A program made the translations under genes and the position numbers. Under the pieces are notes generated by a model that made no database searches, was not told the DNA's origin, and worked only from the letters and a program-made list of their open reading frames with translations. Below are positions 16,833-25,478 of a stretch of DNA of 64,000 nucleotides, piece after piece. Location of the stretch: assembly GCA_017552385.1 (NCBI GenBank), contig JAFZQB010000010.1, positions 1 through 64,000 of the forward strand, given 5' to 3'. The stretch comes from Candidatus Saccharimonadota bacterium (GTDB lineage Bacteria > Patescibacteriota > Saccharimonadia > Saccharimonadales > Saccharimonadaceae). Numbering within the stretch: the stretch's first letter is position 1; every line of letters begins with the position of its first letter.

Positions 16833-17993
16833 ATGGTAAACGTTCGCTATCTAACACCAAATGATAATCTTGAAAAAGCGGCAGACTTAGTGTTCCAAGT
16901 TGATCCATATATTTGTCCAGATTTTTTCGGCGACGTCGAACGCGCTCGTAAGTTTGGCAAGATCCTGTTTACTGATGATGGCGGATTATTCGATTTTAAT
17001 CACACACTCGTTGCTGAAGAAAATGGTGAACTTTTGGGCGTACTAATCTACACAGACAATACAGTAACTAGCTGGGATTGCGCCACGATGAAAGCCAAAG
17101 TTGAATCTCTCGACATAAAAATACCAGAAAAGTTTGATCGTGCCAACAAAGAATATATGGAACTAGTCGTGAACGCCGCAAAAGAGCTCGAAGATGGCGT
17201 CGTTGAGGTTGAATGGTGCGCTACAGATCTTAACTCTCGCGGTAAAGGCGTAGCACAGGCATTATTCAAAAAGTTCTTAGAATTACCATACAAAGAACAA
17301 CATCTCACCGTTCTAGCTGACAATCCGCCAGCCATCCACGTTTATGAAAAAATGGGCTTCAAGATTGTTTCCACACAGACAGGCTATCCAGACGACTCTG
17401 TCGGTACGCACAATATGATACGTAAACCCATCCCGATAGAAATATCTGCTCGACACGTCCATTTGTCTCAGCATCTCGTGAACGTTCTATTTGGAGAGGG
17501 ATATGAGCTGACGCCCGCAAAAGGCCTTTCTCAACCAACAGAGTTTTTGTGTAATGAACGTGTTGACATTGTTGGGCCACGCGAGATTATTCATAACGTC
17601 GCTGTTCTTGGACCTACTCGTGAGCACACTCAAGTCGAGATCGCCTTGACTGATGCGCGCAAACTCGGCCTCAACCCTCCCATTCGTGAGTCAGGCGACC
17701 ACGATGGTTCTGCGGCTTGTCGCATCGTTGGCCCAGCCGGAGAATATGAACTTGATGACGGCGTAATAATCGCTCGTCGTCACCTACATCTAGGCACTAA
17801 AGAAGCAGAGAAGCTTGCATTAAAAAATGGCGACATTGTCTCCGTCGAAGTGAAGAATTCCTTGCGCCCACTCATTTTTGAAGATGTTCTTATTCGTGTT
17901 AAAGACACGTATAGCCTATCTATGCATGTCGATACGGATGAGGGAAATGCCGCCGGACTCACGCCTGACTCTTACGGCTTGATTACAAAATAA
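16833..17993 (+). CDS. fused GNAT acetyltransferase and PduL-type phosphotransacylase
   Basis: 386 aa. Residues 1-195 are a GNAT N-acetyltransferase: motif A is CATDLNSRGKGVAQALF, and VLADNPPAIHVYEKMGF is the motif B/C end. Residues about 199-386 are PduL, the structurally distinct phosphotransacylase: RHVHLS (H208, H210), RRHLHL (H317, H319) and SMHVDTDEGNA (H365) give the metal ligands known in that family, and LGPTREHTQVEIALTD is conserved. PduL interconverts acyl-CoA and acyl-phosphate; with a kinase it can yield ATP. Both halves use acyl-CoA, so fusion may channel acetyl-CoA or reflect shared regulation (inference). TATAAT (16806-16811), a short leader and AAAGGAAA before ATG. Confidence 0.85.
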   Translation: MVNVRYLTPNDNLEKAADLVFQVDPYICPDFFGDVERARKFGKILFTDDGGLFDFNHTLVAEENGELLGVLIYTDNTVTSWDCATMKAKVESLDIKIPEKFDRANKEYMELVVNAAKELEDGVVEVEWCATDLNSRGKGVAQALFKKFLELPYKEQHLTVLADNPPAIHVYEKMGFKIVSTQTGYPDDSVGTHNMIRKPIPIEISARHVHLSQHLVNVLFGEGYELTPAKGLSQPTEFLCNERVDIVGPREIIHNVAVLGPTREHTQVEIALTDARKLGLNPPIRESGDHDGSAACRIVGPAGEYELDDGVIIARRHLHLGTKEAEKLALKNGDIVSVEVKNSLRPLIFEDVLIRVKDTYSLSMHVDTDEGNAAGLTPDSYGLITK

Positions 17994-18044
17994 GCTTTCA
18001 GCTGTGCTATAATTGACATAAGCATAAACAGGAAATTATTTTCT

Positions 18045-18839
18045 ATGGAACAAATGATGAACAAAGAGGGCATGGGTATGGAAATGGCAGGAGCTTCCAT
18101 GGCCGCCGGCAAAAAAGAAGGCAAAGGCATGATGATGGGCATGATGATGTGTGCCGTCATTGCCATCGCCGGTATCGGTTTTGGCGTCTATGAATTCATG
18201 CAGGCCAACTCCGCTAGGCAACAAATCGCCGATTTGAAAGTCGAAATCAAAAAAGATGATGGCACTACTACAACCATCGAAACAGACAAAATCGAAGTCA
18301 AAAAAGATGATAAGACTATCGTTATTTCCGATTCGCCAATTCAGTCTTTTCGTAATCCAATAATATCATCCAATGACGAAGCCACGATGACTGGTATCTT
18401 TGAGTCAGACGACTATTATACGGAAAGAAGAAACATCGTAATATATTATACTAATGGCGAAATTACTGAATGTAGCATCCTTAAACCATCATCAGATGGC
18501 TATGGAAAAACCACCGTGGCGAATTGCCAAATAAACGGGGTTTCGGGAAAAATCAGCACCATTTCCAGAATGGGCAACACTCAGATGAGCTGGCCATACC
18601 TTGGGCTTCTCCTCGAGGATGGAACAGTCGATTATATATCCGCTAGCGAATTAGCAGAAAACTTCTCTGCGACAGTCAAAGGCAAAGTTAAATTTGAGCC
18701 CAATAAACCAGTTACGAATATAGTCGATAACATTGGATTTAGACAAGCAAATACAATTGGAGGGCACCGAACAACTGCCTTCTATCATAGCGATGGCTCC
18801 ATGAGCATCTTCAACGACTCTATGCTTACCGAAGAGTAA
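18045..18839 (+). CDS. membrane-anchored protein with Met/Gly-rich N-terminus
   Basis: 264 aa. The N-terminal 45 residues are very rich in Met, Gly and Lys (MEQMMNKEGMGMEM, GKGMMMGMMM), leading into one membrane helix about 36-57. The rest is external: an alpha/beta stretch (KVEIKKDDGTTTTIE), then beta-rich segments. Not recognised. A comparable Met cluster could bind metal or reflect an unusual signal-anchor; both are guesses. Leader about 25 bases from TGCTATAAT (18005-18013), with AGGAAA. Terminator 18865-18888. Confidence 0.7.
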   Translation: MEQMMNKEGMGMEMAGASMAAGKKEGKGMMMGMMMCAVIAIAGIGFGVYEFMQANSARQQIADLKVEIKKDDGTTTTIETDKIEVKKDDKTIVISDSPIQSFRNPIISSNDEATMTGIFESDDYYTERRNIVIYYTNGEITECSILKPSSDGYGKTTVANCQINGVSGKISTISRMGNTQMSWPYLGLLLEDGTVDYISASELAENFSATVKGKVKFEPNKPVTNIVDNIGFRQANTIGGHRTTAFYHSDGSMSIFNDSMLTEE

Positions 18840-18864
18840 CAAGATAAGTTATTTTGACGAAGCC

Positions 18865-18888
18865 AGCCCCTCTATCGAGGGGCTTTTT
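18865..18888 (+). terminator. intrinsic terminator
   Basis: AGCCCCTC (18865-18872)/GAGGGGCT (18877-18884), loop TATC, T-run. Confidence 0.9.
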
Positions 18889-18927
18889 GTTCGCCGTAAA
18901 CAGAGTATTGTGATATAATATATATCC

Positions 18928-20808
18928 ATGAATGCAAGCGAAATCCGTCAAAAATATTTAGATTTTCAACAACAAAAGGGGCACAAAGTTATCGCACCTG
19001 CTCCACTCGTCCTCGAGAACGATCCAACTACCCTCTTCACCGGCTCTGGTATGCAGCCTCTGCTTCGCTATCTTCTTGGCGAAAAACACCCTGATGGTAC
19101 TCGCTTGACTGATTCGCAACCTTGCCTCAGGCTCCAAGATATTGAAGACGTTGGCGATCCGCGCCATACTACAGTTTTCGAAATGCTTGGTAACTGGTCA
19201 CTAGGCGACTACTTCAAGAAGGAGCAAATCGAAAACTATTTTGAATTCTTGACCAAGGTCATTGGCCTTGACCCTGAAAAGATATTTGTTACTTGCTTTA
19301 TCGGTTCGGAAAAATATGGCATTCCAAAAGACACCGAAGCTGCTAAAATATGGCAAGGCGTTTTTGAAAAGGCCGGAGTTAAAGCCGAGATTGCCGAAAT
19401 CGATACTGCAGAGAATGGTGATAAGCGCGGTATCAAAGACGGTGAACGAATTTTCTTTTACAATGATAAAGAAAACTGGTGGTCCCGTGGCGGCGGCATT
19501 GAAACCACGCCAATCGGTGACCCATGTGGCCCAGATTCAGAAGTATTCTATGACTTCGGTGAAGATAAACAGGATGTAGAGAAATACGGCAAATCCCACC
19601 CAGCATCCGACGGCGCGCGGTTTATGGAAATTGGGAATCAAGTCTTCATGCAATATCGTCGCAACGAAGATGGTTCGTTTAGCGAGCTCGAACACAAGAA
19701 CGTCGACTTCGGTGGCGGTCTCGAACGTCTCGCTGCGGCTAGCATGGGCAGCTTCGATGTGTTTAGGATCTCTCTCATGCAGCCAATCATTGACAAGCTC
19801 GAACAGCTTTCTGGTAAGTCTTACGATAACAATACCGATGAAATGCGCATTATTTGCGATCATCTTCGCGGTGCCTATTTGCTTTCCGCACAAGGTCTTA
19901 CCCCATCCAACAAAGCCCAGGGATATGCTCTTCGTCGTCTTATTCGCCGTGCTATTCTGAAGGCTCTAGATCTCGGTATAGCCAAAGACTTTCTCCGCGA
20001 GACTATATCTACTATCGAAAACGAATATAAGTCACTCCCAGATTCAATTTTGACCAACCGCGAACACGCCCTCGAGCTTCTCGAGAAAGAAGAACGCACC
20101 TTCCGCCAAACTTTGAATAAAGGGCTGAAAGAACTCGAAAAAATTTCTAAGCATCAAGAAATTATCACCGGTCGCGACATCTTTAAGCTCCAAGACACTT
20201 ACGGGTTCCCGTATGAGATTTCAATCGAAGAAATTTATCGTCAGAATCTCAAACTTTCTGATAATTTTAAAGCCGAGTTCGACGAAGCATTAAGCGAACA
20301 ACGTGAGCGTAGCAAGACTGCATCTAAGGGCATGTTTAAGGGAGGCCTCGAAGATCACGGGGAAATGACAACCAAGTATCATACTGCCACCCACCTTATG
20401 CTTGCTGCTCTTCAGAAACATGTTGACCCAAACATTTGCCAACGCGGTAGCAACATCACGGCCGATCGTATCCGCTTTGATTTTAATCTCGACCATAAGA
20501 TGACTCCAGAAGAAATTAAAGCTGTTGAAGATCAAGTTAATGAATGGATTAAAGCCGATCTTCCGGTTGTCTTTGATGAGTATGACAAAGTCTATGCACG
20601 TGATACTCTAAAGGCCCATGGTCAATTTTGGGATAAATATCCTGAGAAGCTTAAGGTGTATACTATTGGCGATTTTGATAACCCAATCTCACGCGAGGTT
20701 TGTGGTGGTCCTCACGTTGAACATACTGGTGTTTTAGGAACTTTCAAAATTAAAAAAGAAGAATCTTCTTCTGCTGGTGTCCGCAGAATCAAAGCTGTCA
20801 TTGAGTAA
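18928..20808 (+). CDS. alaS: alanyl-tRNA synthetase lacking the C-terminal C-Ala domain
   Basis: 626 aa, well short of the ~870 aa common in bacteria. The catalytic class II core is complete (QKGHKVIAPAPLVL, FTGSGMQP, RHTTVFEMLGNW, then GGGLERLAAA). The editing domain is also complete: HTATH (H485, H489) and CGGPH (C592, H596), the metal set that clears mischarged Ser/Gly-tRNA(Ala). The protein stops about 30 residues after CGGPH, so the DHHA1/C-Ala part, which helps tRNA binding and dimerises, is missing. TGATATAAT ends 8 bases before ATG: leaderless. Confidence 0.95.
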   Translation: MNASEIRQKYLDFQQQKGHKVIAPAPLVLENDPTTLFTGSGMQPLLRYLLGEKHPDGTRLTDSQPCLRLQDIEDVGDPRHTTVFEMLGNWSLGDYFKKEQIENYFEFLTKVIGLDPEKIFVTCFIGSEKYGIPKDTEAAKIWQGVFEKAGVKAEIAEIDTAENGDKRGIKDGERIFFYNDKENWWSRGGGIETTPIGDPCGPDSEVFYDFGEDKQDVEKYGKSHPASDGARFMEIGNQVFMQYRRNEDGSFSELEHKNVDFGGGLERLAAASMGSFDVFRISLMQPIIDKLEQLSGKSYDNNTDEMRIICDHLRGAYLLSAQGLTPSNKAQGYALRRLIRRAILKALDLGIAKDFLRETISTIENEYKSLPDSILTNREHALELLEKEERTFRQTLNKGLKELEKISKHQEIITGRDIFKLQDTYGFPYEISIEEIYRQNLKLSDNFKAEFDEALSEQRERSKTASKGMFKGGLEDHGEMTTKYHTATHLMLAALQKHVDPNICQRGSNITADRIRFDFNLDHKMTPEEIKAVEDQVNEWIKADLPVVFDEYDKVYARDTLKAHGQFWDKYPEKLKVYTIGDFDNPISREVCGGPHVEHTGVLGTFKIKKEESSSAGVRRIKAVIE

Positions 20809-20835
20809 ACTAAAAGCTCGTGCTATAATGTTGGC

Positions 20836-22164
20836 ATGAGCTTTTTAAACCTGCCTAAATTGCCCGAAAGCTCCCCAAAAGTTGAGCCTAGAACTACACT
20901 CCTCGCTCTTGATATAGGGTCTAGTTTTGTTAAATGCGCATTAGCTTCACCTGTTGATAGCCAGAAGCCAGACAAAGTTCTTAAATTCAAAAAGACACTT
21001 CCTTCTGGCAAGCTTAAACTGCTCGGTGTCTCTAAAGTGCCGCAAGCTCCAGGTAATATGAACAATGGTGGCATTGTTGATATACCAGGCGTGGTGGATG
21101 TCTGCGAGAAGGCTATAGCCGAACTAGAATCTCAGACCGGAGAGCATGCTACAGTTGCAGTCGTAGGTATTGCTGGCGAGTTTGTCAAAAGCAAGACTTC
21201 GACCATCCGCTATCGCCGGGACATGCCTAATCGACCCATTACGGAGCCAGAACTCCAGGAGCTACTAACCAAGATCGAAAAACGTAATCTCGAAAAACTT
21301 AAGACTGAATTATCTCTTGAGGTCAATAATCCAGAAGTTGATTTAAGCTTAATCAACTCTGCCGTTGTGTCAATTTCGATAGACGGATATCGCATCAATA
21401 ACCCAGTAGGGTTTAAGGGTGCAGAGGTTTTAATCGAATATTATACTGCTTTTGCCCCGACGCCAGCTATTTCTGCTATCGAGAAGTTGTGCGCCGAGCT
21501 TGAGCTTGAGCTGCTCACTGTTGTAGTGGAACCATTTGCGGTATGCCGCGCTTGCTTAGGCGACGACGTAGACGTTGATTTTTCTGCCGTCTTGATAGAT
21601 ATCGGTTCTGCAAAAACCGGTATCAGTGTAGTAGATTCTGGAGATATTTGCGGTACCAAGATGTTCAATATCGGAGGCACTGCTTTCACGCGTCAAATAG
21701 CAGAGTCGCTTTCAATCAGCCAAAAGAAAGCAGAGATTATTAAACTCAATCTCGATGATGATTCCAAACTATCTGATTCTGTAATCGCAAAAACTACATC
21801 TGCCGTCGAGCGTAGCCTATCAGTTTGGCTAGCTGGTGTCGAACTAGCTCTCGAAGAGTTCAAGAATATCGAGCCTCTTCCTGGCGACATCTTTATATGC
21901 GGTGGCAGCAGCCAGCTTTTGCCGCTCGAAGAGTCGCTTGCGCTTGGTGATTGGTATGAATCACTACCGTTTACTAAACGCCCTTTGATACACACTCTCG
22001 ATCCTTTTACTCTCCCTGACTTCATATTTCCAGATTCATCAGAAACAATCGACACATCTTATGTCGTGTCATTAGGCCTACTCCGCGTTGCGGTTGATAC
22101 TTTGCTTGCTTCTCCGGATAAGACTGGCTTCAAGGCTAAATTGTCCAAGTTACTTAGTCACTAA
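20836..22164 (+). CDS. FtsA/PilM-like actin-fold ATPase
   Basis: 442 aa. Actin-like phosphate loops LLALDIGSSFVKCAL and VLIDIGSAKTGISVV, an SHS2-type insert after AVVGIAGEFVKS, and a final GGSSQLLPL adenosine loop. This fits FtsA, which tethers FtsZ to the membrane, or PilM of type IV pili. The N-terminal extension of ~20 residues and absence of pil genes nearby leave the choice open; no ftsZ is in the window. TGCTATAAT (20821-20829) ends 6 bases before ATG: leaderless. The 3' end overlaps by 15 bases with the convergent pseudouridine synthase gene. Confidence 0.8.
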   Translation: MSFLNLPKLPESSPKVEPRTTLLALDIGSSFVKCALASPVDSQKPDKVLKFKKTLPSGKLKLLGVSKVPQAPGNMNNGGIVDIPGVVDVCEKAIAELESQTGEHATVAVVGIAGEFVKSKTSTIRYRRDMPNRPITEPELQELLTKIEKRNLEKLKTELSLEVNNPEVDLSLINSAVVSISIDGYRINNPVGFKGAEVLIEYYTAFAPTPAISAIEKLCAELELELLTVVVEPFAVCRACLGDDVDVDFSAVLIDIGSAKTGISVVDSGDICGTKMFNIGGTAFTRQIAESLSISQKKAEIIKLNLDDDSKLSDSVIAKTTSAVERSLSVWLAGVELALEEFKNIEPLPGDIFICGGSSQLLPLEESLALGDWYESLPFTKRPLIHTLDPFTLPDFIFPDSSETIDTSYVVSLGLLRVAVDTLLASPDKTGFKAKLSKLLSH

Positions 22165-22857
22165 GCGAATTTCGCCAGACTTCAAATCGTTCAGCTCATA
22201 TTTACCAAAACTCAGCCTATGAAGCTTTTCTACTTCATAGCCAAGAGCTTCGAACGTACGGCGAATCTGACGATTACGCCCTTCAGACATAGTCACTTCG
22301 AACCGTTTTCTCGTTTCACCATTATCGAGCCGTATTAAACCGAGTTTTGATACTCCATCAGGCAATTGCACACCAAAATCAGCAATCATTTGCTGATGAA
22401 GTGGCTCGAGGTCACGATTTAATGTTACATGATACACTTTTATCTTTGTAAACTTTGGATGTGTCATTTGGTATGCAAAATCACCATCGTTCGTAAACAT
22501 GATTAGGCCGGAGGAGTCTTTGTCCAATCGCCCAACGGTTTTAAGTTTTTGGTATTTGTCAGGCAAGAGTTCATAAATAGTTGGCGCATCTCCCTGTTTA
22601 TTGCGAGAGCAAACATAGCCAACCGGTTTGTTCATCATAATATATATATATTCGTTTTGAAATTGTATTTCTTCGTCGCCCAATCTTACTTTTGATTCTG
22701 GCATAATTCTAGTACCAAGAACAGCAACTTTGTTGTCTACAAATACTTTTCCACTAGCAATCAAATCATCAGCTTCGCGACGACTAACGCCAAGTCTTTC
22801 GGCAAGAAACTTATTGAGCCGGAGCTGCTGGTGGGGTTGGTTGTACTGGTTGGGCAT
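22150..22857 (-). CDS. rluB: RsuA/RluB-family pseudouridine synthase
   Basis: 235 aa. S4 RNA-binding domain (LRLNKFLAERLGVSRREADDLI) followed by the catalytic domain: VGRLDKDSSGLIMFTNDGD contains the catalytic Asp, and EGRNRQIRR is the RsuA-type motif. It modifies rRNA uridines (position specificity not determinable; the RluB/RluE/RluF and RsuA branches are alike). The start lies 47 bases inside the preceding response-regulator gene, so it is third in the minus-strand operon. Its first 12 residues are Gln/Asn/Pro-rich and read across the regulator's Pro-rich tail in another frame. Confidence 0.9.
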   Translation of the reverse strand: MPNQYNQPHQQLRLNKFLAERLGVSRREADDLIASGKVFVDNKVAVLGTRIMPESKVRLGDEEIQFQNEYIYIMMNKPVGYVCSRNKQGDAPTIYELLPDKYQKLKTVGRLDKDSSGLIMFTNDGDFAYQMTHPKFTKIKVYHVTLNRDLEPLHQQMIADFGVQLPDGVSKLGLIRLDNGETRKRFEVTMSEGRNRQIRRTFEALGYEVEKLHRLSFGKYELNDLKSGEIRLVTK

Positions 22858-23572
22858 TCAAATCTCCTTGTGGGGCAACTTCTGGCATAGGGACACTAGG
22901 GGCCACTGGAGCTACAGACGCAGGAGCTACTGGGGCTTCCGGTGTAATAGGAGCAGCAGGGGCTACTGGTGCTACAGGAGCAACAGGAACTTCTGGCATG
23001 GCTGGAGCTTGCGGCGTCGCCACCGGAGGGGTCATCGGAGCCTCTGGTGCTGCAACGGGAGCTGGAGCAGTGACTGGTGCAACTGTAGGTACAGCAGCTG
23101 CTAATGCAGGATCATCTACAGCTACTGCTGGCTGTGGCGTCGGCATTTGCTGATCAACAGGAACTTCAGGCGGGGTAGGCATATTTGGCATTGGTGCACC
23201 AGCTGCACCACCAAGTACTTCGTGAACAGCCGAAATCACATCTTCAATACCAACTTGGCTTTTTACTAGATATTTGTCAGCACCGAGGTTCTCGCCGCGT
23301 TTTCGCTGGTCGTCACTAGACAATGCTGTCATCATAATTACCTTGATGTTCTTCGTCTCTGGAGTTGATCTCAAAATATCGAGCATATCAAACCCAGATA
23401 TTTTAGGCATCATCACATCTGAAAGTACTAGATCCGGGCGTTCTTTTACGGCAATCGCGAGCGCCTCTTCGCCATCACCGGCAGAAACAACCTCATATCC
23501 CTCTGCGGTCAAACGGATTGAGTATATCTCTCTTAGGCTTTGGTCATCCTCGACCACCATAATTTTTGTCAT
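22811..23572 (-). CDS. CheY-like response regulator with long Pro/Ala-rich tail
   Basis: 253 aa. Receiver domain at about 1-125: acid pair EDD, phosphoacceptor D52 in LVLSDVMMP, Thr/Ala in MMTALS and K in YLVKS. No DNA-binding domain follows. Instead residues ~126-253 are low complexity (Pro, Ala, Val; many APVAP units). The upstream sensor kinase carries a similar tail. Output may work through protein contacts. SD GGAAGG precedes ATG; the gene is 28 bases downstream of the kinase. Confidence 0.9.
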   Translation of the reverse strand: MTKIMVVEDDQSLREIYSIRLTAEGYEVVSAGDGEEALAIAVKERPDLVLSDVMMPKISGFDMLDILRSTPETKNIKVIMMTALSSDDQRKRGENLGADKYLVKSQVGIEDVISAVHEVLGGAAGAPMPNMPTPPEVPVDQQMPTPQPAVAVDDPALAAAVPTVAPVTAPAPVAAPEAPMTPPVATPQAPAMPEVPVAPVAPVAPAAPITPEAPVAPASVAPVAPSVPMPEVAPQGDLNAQPVQPTPPAAPAQ

Positions 23573-23600
23573 AGGGTTATTTTCCTTCCTCCATTTTACT

Positions 23601-25430
23601 TTATTGTATTATATTTTGTCCGTTTTGAATAGGTGGGGTTTGCTGAGTGCTCGGCGGCTGTTGTGTCTGTTGGGCTAGCGGTTGAGCAGGCTGAGCCATG
23701 ACGGGTTGAGCCACCGGAACGACAGACTGTGCGGGCGGCATGGTTGCGGCAGCTTGAGCCATAGGTTGTTGTGCTGGCGTTGTCGCAGGAGCGCTAACCG
23801 GTGTTTGCAAAGATGCGGCGGGTTGAGTGGCTGTTACGCTCGGCTGGGCTATTGCTGGTTGAATAGGAGTACTGGTGGCAGCTTGCGGGGTGGTTGGCTG
23901 TAATGTTGGTGCCGTTCCTACTGTAGGCGTCGTTGGCTGCCCGTATACAGGCGACTGGGCTTGAGCAAGCATTGAATTTGGTATAACCATAGGTGCTGGT
24001 GGCGTTGTGGTTTGAGCGGTGTTTTGTGTTGCTGCTTCAACTGACGCAACTGGTGCTTGGGCCACATTGGCGCCTAGTAATGAAGGATCAAAGCTTGGCT
24101 CGGATTGGTTTAAGTTTGGCATACCTAAAACCGTTGTCCCGGCTGCATTGGCGGCTACATTTGCCTGCAAATCTTTCTCGGCAAACGACTGAACGGCTTT
24201 TTGATTTTGCTCGGCAATTTGACGTTTTTCAAATTCGTCAGAAGTAAGTCTTGGTAGGGAAACATAGAACGTCGATCCTTCACCGAATGCGCTCTCAGCC
24301 CAAACACGCCCAGCCATAGCTTCAACGCGTTGCTTGACGAGGTAGAGGCCCAAACCGGTTCCACCAACCGTTCGAGTCTGTGAATTGTCTGCACGATAGA
24401 ACTTTTGGAATATATGTTGCAAGTCTTCAGCCGCTATTCCGATGCCAGTATCTGTTACGTTGATGAGCGCACGATCGCCATCACCTTGTACATTTACCCA
24501 GATTGCTCCCCCTTCGGGAGTGTACTTGATTGCATTCTCGATGAGGTTGGCGATTATTTCGCCTAAGAAGTCTACGTCGGCAAAGGTATAGACGACTTGA
24601 TCAATCGTCTTTCCGCCCCCAGCAAAGCGCTTGCTCTTCATTGAATCAGCGCCAAAGCTATAATTTAGGTTCTTTTCTTTAAATTTAGGAATGTATTCAT
24701 CTGAGAATTTTTTCACGAATCCAGTTAATTCTAGCGGTACCATATGTGTATGGATACGTTTATCATCAAGTTTTGTTACATCCAAAAGATCACGGAAGAG
24801 GTTGCCTAAGTGTTGGCTTGCGCTGTGCGCTGATTCGAGATATTGTCTAGCGCGTGCGTCGATCGTAGCTGTCTGTGGGTTTAATGCTAACCCAAGATAC
24901 CCTTCAATCGAAGCTACCGGCGTTCGCATCTCGTGGCTTGCCGTAGAAATAAACTCCGTCTGAGCGCCTTCTTCCTCTAGCTCCTTTGCAATGTTACGGA
25001 AGGTAATGATTCTGTCGCTTCGTCCATCTCCGGAGGGAGTCAGATGAAGAGCAATTGGGGTCTTCTTGTCCGCTTGCTTAGAAATCAACACAAATTCGCG
25101 CGAATCGAATTCTTGATTGGTCTTTACGGCAGTTAAAAATGTATTGTTATTTTCGTCAACTCGTGTTCCGTCCGTTTTTTCAAACTTCATCACGAGGGCA
25201 AAATCCAAATTTAGCGCATTTTCGGGCCTCTCACATCCAGTCATTTCAACAGCGGCAGGATTGATGTATTTTATCACACCATCTTTATTGAGAATTAAAA
25301 CACCATCATGTATTGTTTTAAGGGCTAACTCAGCAAGACGGTTCGCTTCGACTGTAACATTAGAAACCCCTCCCGCAGCAGCAGGAAGAATTTGCGCATT
25401 AGACTTTTTTCCAATATTAAAAATGCCCAC
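23601..25430 (-). CDS. soluble PAS-type sensor histidine kinase with Gln/Pro/Thr-rich tail
   Basis: 609 aa starting with GTG. PAS-like sensor at about 30-150, dimerisation helix with the phosphoacceptor in SHEMRTP (H166), N box EIIANLIENAIKYTP, G boxes DTGIGIA and GGTGLGLYLV. The kinase ends near residue 400. From ~420 on the protein is a disordered Gln/Pro/Thr/Ala tail. There is no membrane segment, so the input must be cytosolic. TGGTAAAAT (25437-25445, minus) ends 6 bases before the GTG, so a leaderless GTG-start mRNA is predicted. It drives an operon with the response regulator and pseudouridine synthase. Confidence 0.9.
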   Translation of the reverse strand: MGIFNIGKKSNAQILPAAAGGVSNVTVEANRLAELALKTIHDGVLILNKDGVIKYINPAAVEMTGCERPENALNLDFALVMKFEKTDGTRVDENNNTFLTAVKTNQEFDSREFVLISKQADKKTPIALHLTPSGDGRSDRIITFRNIAKELEEEGAQTEFISTASHEMRTPVASIEGYLGLALNPQTATIDARARQYLESAHSASQHLGNLFRDLLDVTKLDDKRIHTHMVPLELTGFVKKFSDEYIPKFKEKNLNYSFGADSMKSKRFAGGGKTIDQVVYTFADVDFLGEIIANLIENAIKYTPEGGAIWVNVQGDGDRALINVTDTGIGIAAEDLQHIFQKFYRADNSQTRTVGGTGLGLYLVKQRVEAMAGRVWAESAFGEGSTFYVSLPRLTSDEFEKRQIAEQNQKAVQSFAEKDLQANVAANAAGTTVLGMPNLNQSEPSFDPSLLGANVAQAPVASVEAATQNTAQTTTPPAPMVIPNSMLAQAQSPVYGQPTTPTVGTAPTLQPTTPQAATSTPIQPAIAQPSVTATQPAASLQTPVSAPATTPAQQPMAQAAATMPPAQSVVPVAQPVMAQPAQPLAQQTQQPPSTQQTPPIQNGQNIIQ

Positions 25431-25436
25431 GTATAT

Positions 25437-25470
25437 ATTTTACCACAAGCTTTTAATTTTGTGATAAAAT
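25437..25470. promoter_or_regulatory. divergent leaderless promoter pair
   Basis: Minus strand TAAAAT (25437-25442, TG upstream at 25444-25445) serves the kinase; plus strand TGATAAAAT (25462-25470) serves the gene at 25479. The two start codons are only 48 bases apart, and both -10 boxes end 6-8 bases before them. Confidence 0.75.
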
Positions 25471-25478
25471 ATTTACAT

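Noticed and set aside
22730-23903. Plus-strand Trp/Arg/Cys-rich frames and apparent repeats opposite the response-regulator and kinase tails
   Set aside because: Repeats are Pro/Ala and Gln/Pro codon repeats, not CRISPR or insertion-sequence repeats; no spacers, no cas genes.
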